34,473 nt of DNA from Nanobdellota archaeon (GTDB lineage: Archaea; Nanobdellota; Nanobdellia; SCGC-AAA011-G17; UBA489): NCBI GenBank assembly GCA_030699455.1, contig JAUYMN010000024.1, positions 1-34,473 of the forward strand, in the 5' to 3' direction. The notes under the pieces are model-generated. The model made no database searches. It was not told where the DNA came from and worked only from the letters and a program-made list of their open reading frames with translations. The number at the start of each line of letters is the position of its first letter. The stretch's first letter is position 1. The translations under genes were made by a program, and so were the position numbers. Shown here one piece after another: positions 25,826 to 33,431 of this stretch.

Positions 25826-27916
25826 ATGATGAATATAAACTCTGCTGGAAGGTGTATCATTTTGTTTTTAGCTGTTACTTTTATGTTGCTTTCTTTTACT
25901 GATGCGCAATCGAATAATGTTATTTGTACTGGCGAAGAATTTCCTCCAATAGATATTGACAATCCTAGAAATTCAGAAGAGCGGAGTATTATTTATGAGT
26001 TATTTAGAACTGCTGACAGGTACTATATGGCGGTTACTGAGAATCCTGGAGGAATTTCAGCTTGGGTTGTTAGGCAGGGTGCGAATGCGGCTGTTCCTGT
26101 ACCAGGGTCTGGATTTATAGTGTATATTGGAGATAAAGGCTGGAAAGAGCTTGATAGATATTTAGATGAAGAAAGTAATTCAGTTGTTGGGATGATATTG
26201 GGCTGGGCTGGAAAGGTGATATGTACACCTTCCCATTGGATATATATTGGGGAAGAAGCTGCAGGGAATTCAGTTGCTTCCGGAGTTAATAGTTTCCTTT
26301 ATCCTTGTGCGAGAGGAAATCATCAAATACCTGATGAAGAAGAAATGGATGTTGGGAAGATACCATTCGGCATGTCTAGTGATCAGGTTGATGAGTATTA
26401 TTGTAGTCAATATTCTAAGTGTCCCTATGATGATCAGTCATGCAGACCAGATACTGGTTTTTGTGAGTGTATTTCTGACACGCCAGTAACTTGTGGCAAT
26501 GGTGTTGTTGAAACGATTAATGATGAACAGTGTGATCCACCTGGTAGCAGTTGTACTGGTTTTTTTTATGGTGATGTTCCTGCTAGATGTAATAACGATT
26601 GCAGATGCATTCCTACTGTAATTACAGGTGGTCAACCATCAAGTTCACTCACACCAGTTAAGAATCCTTTTGGAACCGATGGACCGATTACGTCGCCGTC
26701 AACTTGTGGCAATGGTATGAGAAATCCTGGTGAAGAATGTAACGAACCTGGATTAAGTTGTTCAAGGGAAGAAACTTGTGTTATCAGCACATGTAAATGC
26801 ATTCCTAATGAGGATTATACTGGCATAAATCCAACGACCCTACATCCAGATGATGAACCAGATATTAATCCAACTGGGCCAAGTACTGGTGCTGGGCAGA
26901 CAGTTTCTGCTCCTGTTCCGTGCGGTTCTGGTGAATTTGGGCAAGGTGATGTTTGTCAGGCACCTGGAAATTGTAAGGAAGATGAGTATTGTGCAACAAG
27001 CTTATGCGTTTGTAGAAAATTCCCTCCTGGAGTAGTGCCTAATGAACCTACAACACCACCTCCTGATAAACCAAAAGTAACTCCTACACCTCCTGGAACT
27101 GGAACTGGTGGACCAACTACAAGGGGAGTTGGATATTGCGGAGATGAGGTTATCCAACAGCCAAACTCTTTTGGTGTGTATGAACAATGTGAGTATGATC
27201 AAGTTGCTAGTTACTATTGTGAAGAGGGAGAAAAATGTGATTACTGTGAATGTGTGGATGATCCTGATTGGAGACCAACGGTTACAATAACTCCTGGTGG
27301 ACCTGGAACTGATACTGGCGGACCTTATACACTTCCATCTACAAGTTGTGGAGATGGTATAATACAAAATCCTAATGATCAGGGTCAATATGAAGAATGT
27401 GAACTTAATGCAAACTGCCAAATATCACATGGTTCTGGTTGGGAATGTATCTCATGTGTTTGTCAAGAAAGAGATGATAACCCTACTACTACTATAACTC
27501 CTGGTGGTAGTCCTAGAAATACTGGCGGACCTGGAAGTGGACCAGGCGGTGGCGGAGACAAAGAAGATGCATACTGTCAGAGTAATGGCAAAGCACCAAA
27601 TACTGAACAGGATGGAAGCGGAGATGACATAAATAATTTTAATACAAATGATTATGTGTGCATTCCTACAAGTTGTCCTGGTGACAAAGAATGTAATGAT
27701 CAGTGTAAATGCCCGCCTGTTGGAGATCCTCCAAAGGTTACTGGATCAACCTCTCCTGGTGGAAATTCTCAGGGTACAGATGCTTCTAGAAGTGAAGATT
27801 ACTCTAATGATGGTTCGAGTGATTTCTTTAATGTATTTGAGGGTGATGCTGGAACTAATGCGGGCAGGGCGTGGTCTAATGTAATGAGTGCTCTTATAGA
27901 TTTCTTTGGGTTTTAG
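25826..27916 (+). CDS. Exported modular cysteine-rich repeat protein, 696 aa
   Basis: ATG at 25826 or 25829. A signal peptide (LFLAVTFMLLSFTDAQ) precedes an N-terminal globular part up to about residue 200. Five Cys-rich modules follow, each opening CGNG or CGDG with an E/QC-x-x-PG or EQC core (near 223, 293, 366, 438 and 508). They resemble the myxococcal-type disulfide repeats (CGDG...EECD). Modules are separated by Thr/Pro/Gly linkers likely to be O-glycosylated. A sixth, different module at about 574-635 is nearly identical to the end of the protein at 28587-29654. The C-terminus is acidic then hydrophobic (SALIDFFGF). It looks like an extended surface stalk or adhesin. Confidence 0.72.
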   Translation: MMNINSAGRCIILFLAVTFMLLSFTDAQSNNVICTGEEFPPIDIDNPRNSEERSIIYELFRTADRYYMAVTENPGGISAWVVRQGANAAVPVPGSGFIVYIGDKGWKELDRYLDEESNSVVGMILGWAGKVICTPSHWIYIGEEAAGNSVASGVNSFLYPCARGNHQIPDEEEMDVGKIPFGMSSDQVDEYYCSQYSKCPYDDQSCRPDTGFCECISDTPVTCGNGVVETINDEQCDPPGSSCTGFFYGDVPARCNNDCRCIPTVITGGQPSSSLTPVKNPFGTDGPITSPSTCGNGMRNPGEECNEPGLSCSREETCVISTCKCIPNEDYTGINPTTLHPDDEPDINPTGPSTGAGQTVSAPVPCGSGEFGQGDVCQAPGNCKEDEYCATSLCVCRKFPPGVVPNEPTTPPPDKPKVTPTPPGTGTGGPTTRGVGYCGDEVIQQPNSFGVYEQCEYDQVASYYCEEGEKCDYCECVDDPDWRPTVTITPGGPGTDTGGPYTLPSTSCGDGIIQNPNDQGQYEECELNANCQISHGSGWECISCVCQERDDNPTTTITPGGSPRNTGGPGSGPGGGGDKEDAYCQSNGKAPNTEQDGSGDDINNFNTNDYVCIPTSCPGDKECNDQCKCPPVGDPPKVTGSTSPGGNSQGTDASRSEDYSNDGSSDFFNVFEGDAGTNAGRAWSNVMSALIDFFGF
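27545..27724 (+). repeat. Direct repeat copy 1, Cys-rich module
   Basis: 180-bp coding cassette, aligned without gaps to 29454-29633; I count about 14 differences, so roughly 92% identity. It encodes the module from GGGGDKEDAYCQS to CKCPPVG, and most changes are silent or conservative. Points to recent duplication or gene conversion. Confidence 0.85.
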
Positions 27917-27952
27917 GTTATATTTATATACTTTAATGTATATGTTATAAAT

Positions 27953-28510
27953 ATGGGAATTATTGAAAATGTCAGGAATGTTGGATTGGTTGGGTTGTTA
28001 TCTTTAACATCTTGCGGAGCCTTATCAGAGAAAGTATTATATCCAAATTTAGAGAAGAGAAACCATTCTGCAATTTATCATGGAGATATAAATTTAAACC
28101 ACCCCGTAAATATTATAGGTGAGCCGAAATTTGTTGAAAGGGTAAAGCATATTCTTGATAAATTATATGCTGTTGATAAAAACAGATATCATAAGGTAAT
28201 TAGTTATGTTAAGGTTGTTCATCACACAGGACACTCCAGCTTTGATGTTAAGACAGGAATATTTACTGTTGGAAGCAGGTTTACTGATGATGTAGATGAT
28301 ATTATCTTTGATATGTCCGATTTTGTCCATGAGGCATGTCATGCTGAGTGTTATGAAAAAGGTCTTTATTTTAAGGGCATGATTGGAGAGGGCAGGGCAA
28401 TTGATGAACAGAATAGGTTTCTTATTGAACAAAACTGGCATAATGGAGTTATTGATAAAGAAAAAACTCTGGCAACTAGATATTGGGAAGATAAAAATAG
28501 AATTGATTGA
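27953..28510 (+). CDS. Putative lipoprotein zinc metallopeptidase
   Basis: Protein of 185 aa, leaderless behind a TTATATTTATATA box at about 27918-27930. The N-terminus has a short hydrophobic stretch ending in the lipobox-like LTSC (Cys21), suggesting a lipid-anchored outer protein. The motif HEACH (126-130), preceded by DFV, is the HExxH zinc signature; Glu146 in GEGRA is a plausible third ligand, as in gluzincins. Several His residues lie before it (VVHHTGH at about 88-94). The domain is small and I cannot place it in a named family. Sitting among Cys-rich surface proteins, it could trim or mature them, which is inference. The lipobox is short and less certain than the HExxH. Confidence 0.62.
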   Translation: MGIIENVRNVGLVGLLSLTSCGALSEKVLYPNLEKRNHSAIYHGDINLNHPVNIIGEPKFVERVKHILDKLYAVDKNRYHKVISYVKVVHHTGHSSFDVKTGIFTVGSRFTDDVDDIIFDMSDFVHEACHAECYEKGLYFKGMIGEGRAIDEQNRFLIEQNWHNGVIDKEKTLATRYWEDKNRID

Positions 28511-28586
28511 TATCTAATAATTAAGAAATATTGATTATGTAAACTTAAATAAGAGTATTTATAAAGGTGGTACTGTTCTTATTTTT

Positions 28587-29654
28587 ATGGGAGAGAAGGT
28601 TGATAAAAGTTTTATTTTAACCGTTTTATTAGTGTTGGTTGCTGTTGCATTTGCTGGTAGTTTTAATTCTCCGACTGGTAAGTTTTTTAATTTTTTTAAT
28701 AATGATGGGAATGACATAGATGATAAGATTGATGAGTTTTTTGATGGAAATCTTTTTTGGGATGGATGGTATATATTTACTGATTATTTGTTATACAAGC
28801 CTGTCAAGGTAGGTGGGGGAATTTTTGGTGGTGGTGAAAATGTTTATCCTCCAAGATGGGATGATCCAATTATGCTCCATATTAGAAAGAATATGATTCA
28901 ACTTGTTGGTCCTTATTATGGTATTGATGGCAGGCATAATTACGATGGAAATTTTGGCAATTTAAATTTCTGGGCTTATGGATCTTTTATAGATGGGGAT
29001 GGAGAACCTGATGGAAGTGGAGCTGCTCCTTGGTCTGCATATGGCAGTGGTTTGTCGATGAAGAGTACTGCTAAAGCACTTAGCAAGGCAAAAATAGAAT
29101 CTGCTGAAAATAATAATAATTATAAAATTTTAGCAAATGTGCTCGACGATTATAAAAAGAAATATGCAAATGCATTTCAGATATGGGCTAAGTATCATGG
29201 CGGAACTAAGGCTACTACTAAGTATGATATTCCTATGCTGTGCAATGGTGAAAATAAAATTACAAAAGAAGAAATTTTAGCAAATGGTCAAACTTGGGCA
29301 TGTGTTGATAATTGTCCTTTGGGTTTTACTTGTGGAGATACTGAAAGTTGCAATAATAACTGTGTTAAAGATGATGACAGCGGGACAGTAACTACCACTG
29401 TTCCAACTGGTAGCACAACTACTAAAGAAGAAGATGGTCCTACTACAGCTCCTGGTGGTGGCGGAGACAAAGATGATGCATACTGTCAGAGTAATGGCAA
29501 AGCACCAAATACTGAAGAGGATGGAAGCGGAGATGATATAAATAATTTTAACACAAATGAATATGTATGTATTGATACAGATTGTCCTGGTGACAAGGAA
29601 TGTAATGATCAGTGTAAATGCCCGCCTGTTGGGGAACCCCCAAGAACAGGTTGA
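28587..29654 (+). CDS. Exported protein with C-terminal Cys-rich module, 355 aa
   Basis: ATG preceded by a TATTTATAAA box at about 28556-28565. An N-terminal helix (FILTVLLVLVAVAFAG) is followed by SPTGKFFNFF and an Asp/Asn/Gly-rich region with aromatic residues. A helical, Lys-rich middle (about 155-210) gives way to a Cys cluster (CVDNCPLGFTCGD), a Thr-rich linker and the shared final module with six or more Cys. That module is a near copy of the one in the 696-aa neighbour. No enzymatic motif is evident. It is likely another surface stalk or structural component built with the same cassette. Confidence 0.66.
   Translation: MGEKVDKSFILTVLLVLVAVAFAGSFNSPTGKFFNFFNNDGNDIDDKIDEFFDGNLFWDGWYIFTDYLLYKPVKVGGGIFGGGENVYPPRWDDPIMLHIRKNMIQLVGPYYGIDGRHNYDGNFGNLNFWAYGSFIDGDGEPDGSGAAPWSAYGSGLSMKSTAKALSKAKIESAENNNNYKILANVLDDYKKKYANAFQIWAKYHGGTKATTKYDIPMLCNGENKITKEEILANGQTWACVDNCPLGFTCGDTESCNNNCVKDDDSGTVTTTVPTGSTTTKEEDGPTTAPGGGGDKDDAYCQSNGKAPNTEEDGSGDDINNFNTNEYVCIDTDCPGDKECNDQCKCPPVGEPPRTG
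29454..29633 (+). repeat. Direct repeat copy 2, Cys-rich module
   Basis: Second copy of the 180-bp cassette at 27545-27724, here at the very end of the 355-aa gene. Both copies follow a Thr/Pro/Gly-rich linker, so exchange happened at a module border. Confidence 0.85.
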
Positions 29655-29705
29655 TAGTAATGTTTATAAATATCGGACTAAATATATTATCGTTGGGGAT
29701 TGATT

Positions 29706-30287
29706 GTGGGATATAAAAAAGAGTTGTGGGTTATTGGTATTATTGCCTTTTCATTTTTTTATGTTTCTATGCAGAATTTTAATTTTGGTGTGACTGGCAT
29801 GGTTACTGGTGCTGATCCTAGTGGTGCTGGTGATGGTTCGGGAGCATGTGTTCCAGATCATACTGAGATAACTTCTTGTCCGTCAGGATGTGATGAGGGA
29901 GAGGAATCATGTGGAGGAGGAACCGGTGGAATGGCATGTGCAGCTGCTGGATGTACAGTATGGAAACTTCTGTATCAAGATTTTAGACAGTGTGGTCGTG
30001 AGAAGATTGTGGATCTTCCAGCGATGGCAAACAAGGCGAACTGTGCTTATTGTGCAACCAATACTAAATCTGGGGATATGGCATGTGCAAACACATTGAA
30101 AGATTTGAAAAAAAAGGTTAAGGATGGTCATGAGATAGAATCTGGCGGATCTGTTACATGGAGTGGTGGGGGTCAGGTAGGAACTATGACACAAAATGGG
30201 GCGCGTGTTACTGTTCATACAGGACCTATATCGAGAGCGGTTAAGGGATTTAAAAACACAGTTTGGATTGTAGCGAGGAATGGGTGA
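29706..30287 (+). CDS. N-anchored Cys-rich exported protein, about 193 aa
   Basis: The frame opens at TTG 29700; GTG 29706 fits better with leaderless transcription from the TTTATAAATA box at about 29663-29672, but the start is uncertain. An N-terminal helix (LWVIGIIAFSFFYVS) is followed by FGVTGMVTGADPSG and a short Gly-rich Cys cluster (CPSGCDEGEESCGGG). A soluble domain with more Cys (CTVW, CGREK, CAYCATN) and a C-terminal Gly/Lys-rich beta region follow. Unrecognised. The next gene starts 6-9 nt after its stop, so the last three exported genes form an operon. Confidence 0.6.
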   Translation: MGYKKELWVIGIIAFSFFYVSMQNFNFGVTGMVTGADPSGAGDGSGACVPDHTEITSCPSGCDEGEESCGGGTGGMACAAAGCTVWKLLYQDFRQCGREKIVDLPAMANKANCAYCATNTKSGDMACANTLKDLKKKVKDGHEIESGGSVTWSGGGQVGTMTQNGARVTVHTGPISRAVKGFKNTVWIVARNG

Positions 30288-30293
30288 TTGGCA

Positions 30294-30818
30294 ATGATGT
30301 TTAAAAAAGTTTATTTGTTTTTGATGGTTTTTATATTTAGCTCTATTGTTTTTTATAATTTAGAGGTTTCTTCACAGAATATTGCTGGAAATGTTGCTGT
30401 TGCATCTCCAGGCGGTAGAACAGAGGGAGGAGGGGTGGACTGTACACCTTGTTTCAAGGATACTTGTAATGGTGGAAGTGTTGAACTTTGCAAGCGAGAA
30501 TGTAAGGTTGATGATATAGGCACAATATGGGAGTTTAGTGGAAGTAGGAACTGTCATGGACCTTGTGTGATTGGCGGGGGAAAGCCATCTGATACAGGTA
30601 TGGGAAATAATGATATATGCCTTAGGGATTTTGATAAAAGATGTGAGGATGGCGATAAGAGTTTTTGTATAACTGGTCATGAAGGTGGTGGGGAGCTAAT
30701 CGAGTGTGTTACAAACAGTAAGGGCAGGTATACTGTCAAGAAATGTGATGATAATACCGCTGGTGGTCCTGCTCATTGTGATGAAGCAACTGGAGAATGT
30801 GTGCAGGATATTGCTTAA
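30294..30818 (+). CDS. N-anchored Cys-rich exported protein, about 174 aa
   Basis: ATG at 30294 or 30297, with GGTGAT about 8 nt upstream that overlaps the previous stop; a TTG at 30288 is less likely. A hydrophobic N-terminus (VYLFLMVFIFSSIVFY) is followed by NIAGNVAVAS and a mature region with about fourteen Cys in CTPC, CKREC and similar pairs. The spacing suggests two disulfide-rich units. No known family. It shares layout with its neighbours on both sides, as if the three were diverged paralogues or components of one complex. Confidence 0.6.
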   Translation: MMFKKVYLFLMVFIFSSIVFYNLEVSSQNIAGNVAVASPGGRTEGGGVDCTPCFKDTCNGGSVELCKRECKVDDIGTIWEFSGSRNCHGPCVIGGGKPSDTGMGNNDICLRDFDKRCEDGDKSFCITGHEGGGELIECVTNSKGRYTVKKCDDNTAGGPAHCDEATGECVQDIA

Positions 30819-30834
30819 TGGTCGTGGTGAAATA

Positions 30835-31419
30835 ATGAACAAAAATAAAACATTTTTTTGGATGGCGGTTGTGCTAGGTATGATGTTTATGTTTAATCCA
30901 CAAATCCAAGGCAATTTTTCATTTATAGATGGTGTTTTTAGGTTGTTTGATTTTTCAGATGAGCCAGCTAATATTGCACCTGGAAGCAATACTGGACAAG
31001 CTAGTGGCGGTCCTTCTGCATCTTCTCCTGGTAATAAGGATGATGGTGGAACTGTTCCCCCTATGTGTTGCGATCCAGATGAGGAAAAGAAAAGCTGTAA
31101 GGGAAGCAGTGTTAAGTCCTGCACATTAAAGCAGTGTGCTCTTGATAGTGATGGGGACGGAGCACCACCTACTGGTTATTATTGGGAATTGAGTGCATGT
31201 GAGAACGGCTGTGTAGACAGTGGTGAAACTGCATGGTGTTATGGGGAATATGATTTTGATGATATGTCAGAATTTCATGGTTGCATATACCATTCTGATG
31301 GAACATCTTCATCTGTTAATAAATACCCTGGTGATGATACAACTTATACCCAAGATTGTGCTCCAACACAGCAAGTATGCGTACTTGGGTCACCAAACAC
31401 ACAATCAGGCTGTGCTTAA
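30835..31419 (+). CDS. N-anchored Cys-rich exported protein, 194 aa
   Basis: The open frame reaches back to 30706, but the first part overlaps the previous gene; the ATG at 30835 has GGTGA 4-8 nt upstream and starts MNKNKTFFWMAVV, so it is the real start. An N-terminal helix is followed by a Ser/Gly/Pro linker and a disulfide-rich domain (MCCDPDEEKKSC, CTLKQC, CENGC). The C-terminal part is Asp/Thr/Ser-rich with further Cys (CAPTQQVCV). The last 15 nt overlap the 3' end of the convergent dus gene. Function unknown; last gene of the exported operon. Confidence 0.62.
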   Translation: MNKNKTFFWMAVVLGMMFMFNPQIQGNFSFIDGVFRLFDFSDEPANIAPGSNTGQASGGPSASSPGNKDDGGTVPPMCCDPDEEKKSCKGSSVKSCTLKQCALDSDGDGAPPTGYYWELSACENGCVDSGETAWCYGEYDFDDMSEFHGCIYHSDGTSSSVNKYPGDDTTYTQDCAPTQQVCVLGSPNTQSGCA

Positions 31420-32313
31420 TTTTTTAATGTCACCCATATTCTTTGCCATACTTAATTTGTTCCTTAACTGTGCACCATGGGAAATTCCCTTTGTGAAATC
31501 CATGCAACGAAGTTTTATTAATTTAAAATTAGTTTCTAATTTGAGATATTCATCAAAAATTTTTAATTTATCTTCTTGAGATTGTTTCAGAATTTCTCCA
31601 GTTTTAAAATAGCGGTTAATTTGCTTAAAGATAAATGGATTGTTTCTTGCAGCACGCCCTATCATAATATAATCACATTTAGTTTCATTGAGCATCTTTT
31701 CAGCAGAAATTGGATCTGTTACATCACCATTGCCTATTATTGGTATGGATAAATTTTCTTTGAGCTGTTTTATTAGATTCCAGTCAGCATTTCCTGAATA
31801 ACCTTGTTCCTGTGTTCTAGCATGAATAGTTATGGCTGAGCAACCAGCAGACTCCATTAATTTAGATAATTTCAATGCTTCTTCTTTCTTAAATCCTGAA
31901 CGCATTTTAACTGTAATTGGCTTTGGGATATTTGCAGTCAAAGAGGATATTATCTCTTTTATTTTATCTTTTTCTTTTAGCAATGCTGAGCCGTAGCCTT
32001 CACGAACTATTTTTTTGGACGGACAGCCCATGTTTAAGTCTATAACATCAAAATCTTTATGCAATTTTTTGGATGCGTCAATTAGGATGTCTGGATTTCT
32101 GCCGAATAACTGCAATCCTACAGGGGAGTCATCTGGAGAAGTTTTTGCTAGATTCAAAGTTTGCGGGGAATTTCTAGTGATTGCTAAAGCTGATATTTGT
32201 TCAGTATATGCCATAGAAGCACCATATTTTCTACAAAGTAATCTAAATGGCAATGATGTGACTTCTGCCATGGGGGCTAAAATTAATTTGTTTTTTAATT
32301 TTGGGAATTCCAT
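31405..32313 (-). CDS. dus: tRNA-dihydrouridine synthase
   Basis: Flavoenzyme of 302 aa that reduces uridines in the tRNA D-loop, using FMN and NAD(P)H. The TIM-barrel motifs are in order: APMAEVTSLPFR (about 13-24) for FMN and substrate, DLNMGCPS with the catalytic Cys near 100, KMRSGF, TIHARTQEQGYSG with the FMN-contacting His and Arg, PIIGNGDV, and the phosphate-binding MIGRAARNNPFIF. A C-terminal helical domain for tRNA binding follows. The length is normal for the smaller archaeal members. A TATA-like CTTATAATC lies about 25 nt before the ATG. The exact Dus subfamily cannot be settled by eye. Confidence 0.94.
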   Translation of the reverse strand: MEFPKLKNKLILAPMAEVTSLPFRLLCRKYGASMAYTEQISALAITRNSPQTLNLAKTSPDDSPVGLQLFGRNPDILIDASKKLHKDFDVIDLNMGCPSKKIVREGYGSALLKEKDKIKEIISSLTANIPKPITVKMRSGFKKEEALKLSKLMESAGCSAITIHARTQEQGYSGNADWNLIKQLKENLSIPIIGNGDVTDPISAEKMLNETKCDYIMIGRAARNNPFIFKQINRYFKTGEILKQSQEDKLKIFDEYLKLETNFKLIKLRCMDFTKGISHGAQLRNKLSMAKNMGDIKKLSTA

Positions 32314-32432
32314 GATTTTAAATAGAAATTTGGTGATTATAAGTTTTTTTAAATATTCGGAAAGTTTTGCATAAACTGCATTTACTGTATAAGCTGTGAT
32401 GATCTTTAAATTAGAGTTCTTTTAGTGTTAAT

Positions 32433-33131
32433 ATGAAAAATATTAATATTATAAAAAAAATAACTCCTGAACTGGCTTATATCTGTGGTGTTTTAGCGGG
32501 AGATGGTAGTATCAATATCAGAGAGGAAAAAGGTGATTATGAGATTAAATGTGTAGGAAATCCAAAAGATGAAAAGGAATATTATCAGCAAGTTGTATTT
32601 CCTTTGTTTTTTTATCTCTTTGGCTTGAATGTTAAACCAAGATACTTTGATAAAAATACAACATATGGTATAAGAATCTGGTCTAAAAATTTGGTAAAAT
32701 ACCTTACAGAATATATTGGACTTCCCTCTGGTAAAAAATACGATTTTTTAAAAATCCCATTGATATTTTATCACGATAAAAAATTGATAAGATATTTTAT
32801 CACTGGTTTATTTGATACTGATTTTTCTATAAGCATTGGAAAGAATGATTATCCTCGCATAAGGGGTGTTTCTAAAAGTGAATGTTTTATCAATGAGATT
32901 ATTGATTTTTTATGGAGTGATGGTTTTGTTGTTAGTAAATTTAAAAGAGATTACTATGATGGTAGGGTTAAGAAAAATCTCGTTAATTATGAAGTTTGCC
33001 TGTCTGGTCGTAAAAATCTAAATCTCTGGATTAGAAACATAGGAACATTTCATAATAGGCACATCAAGAAAATAAAAATAGCGGAGAGAGGATTTGAACC
33101 TCTGACCTTTACCCAAGCCTTTATATCTTGA
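32433..33131 (+). CDS. Free-standing LAGLIDADG homing endonuclease
   Basis: Single-chain double-motif endonuclease of 232 aa. Motif one is CGVLAGDGS (18-26) and motif two ITGLFDTDF (123-131), each with the acidic metal-binding residue. Between them lie typical DNA-binding strands (YYQQVVFPLFFYLFGL; GIRIWSKNLVKYL). It has its own CTTTAAATT box at 32404-32412 at leaderless spacing. The last 17 residues (from about 216) are encoded antisense to the 3' exon and third intron of the initiator tRNA-Met gene, and the stop lies inside that intron, so the true ancestral C-terminus probably ended near 33075. Its neighbour's introns carry no ORF, so it may act in trans on them. Confidence 0.9.
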   Translation: MKNINIIKKITPELAYICGVLAGDGSINIREEKGDYEIKCVGNPKDEKEYYQQVVFPLFFYLFGLNVKPRYFDKNTTYGIRIWSKNLVKYLTEYIGLPSGKKYDFLKIPLIFYHDKKLIRYFITGLFDTDFSISIGKNDYPRIRGVSKSECFINEIIDFLWSDGFVVSKFKRDYYDGRVKKNLVNYEVCLSGRKNLNLWIRNIGTFHNRHIKKIKIAERGFEPLTFTQAFIS

Positions 33132-33135
33132 CTTT
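33109..33135 (-). other. BHB intron 3 of tRNA-iMet, position 43/44
   Basis: 27 nt. Central helix ACCC/GGGU, bulges GG|A and AA|A, internal helix AAGUC/GGCUU. The stop codon of the convergent LAGLIDADG gene falls inside it on the other strand. Confidence 0.9.
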
Positions 33136-33141
33136 CCGGGT

Positions 33142-33165
33142 GTCTCTGGTTCCGTTAGGATACCT
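33142..33165 (-). other. BHB intron 2 of tRNA-iMet, position 37/38
   Basis: 24 nt. Central helix CUCA/AGAG (three pairs and one A-A mismatch), bulges UA|A and AC|A, internal helix GGU/ACC. Same site as most archaeal tRNA introns. Confidence 0.88.
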
Positions 33166-33173
33166 TATGAGCC

Positions 33174-33210
33174 TTCCGCAATTCTTCGGATTAATCTAAC
33201 CTAGGAATTT
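33174..33210 (-). other. BHB intron 1 of tRNA-iMet, position 29/30
   Basis: 37 nt. Central helix CCGU/GCGG, bulges CG|A and AA|G, internal helix AAUUC/GAAUU. All pairs form, one of them G-U. Confidence 0.9.
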
Positions 33211-33371
33211 CGACGGACACTCCTAACTGTCCTACCCCGCTGGTTTAGAGGAATTCTGTTGTGTTTTTAAAGCTTGTTGAATTGGATAAATGCGGATGTT
33301 ATTGATTAAATCTAAAAATATCAGATTGAATGTTAAAATACGCTCAAATCAGCAAAAAGTTGCTTCAAAAC

Positions 33372-33424
33372 ATTTAAATAGGGTGGTTTTAGGTTATTCA
33401 TAACCGATTAAGTTCAAACGGAGG
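33372..33424 (+). promoter_or_regulatory. Promoter, palindrome and ribosome-binding site of the cold-shock gene
   Basis: ATTTAAATA box at 33372-33380 predicts transcription start near 33400-33405. The perfect palindrome GGTTATTCATAACC at 33392-33405 lies across that start and could be an operator or a leader hairpin. GGAGG at 33420-33424 is a strong ribosome-binding site 7 nt before the ATG. Confidence 0.6.
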
Positions 33425-33431
33425 AAAAAAT

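Larger units (their letters stand above)
33079..33241 (-). tRNA. Initiator tRNA-Met (CAT) with three introns
   Basis: 163-nt precursor. Acceptor AGCGGGG pairs with CTCCGCT, then discriminator A; D-arm GGAC...GTCC; T-arm AGAGG-TTCAAAT-CCTCT. Removing 37, 24 and 27 nt leaves 75 nt with anticodon stem TCGGG/CCCGG, loop CTCATAA and variable loop AGGTC. The A1-U72 pair, the three stacked G-C pairs at 29-31/39-41 and the overall pattern identify the archaeal initiator. Introns lie at 29/30, 37/38 and 43/44, each with bulge-helix-bulge geometry. A TATA-like GTTTTTAAAGC lies at about 33263-33273 on the upstream side. CCA is not encoded. metG lies about 0.5 kb away on the same strand. Confidence 0.95.
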
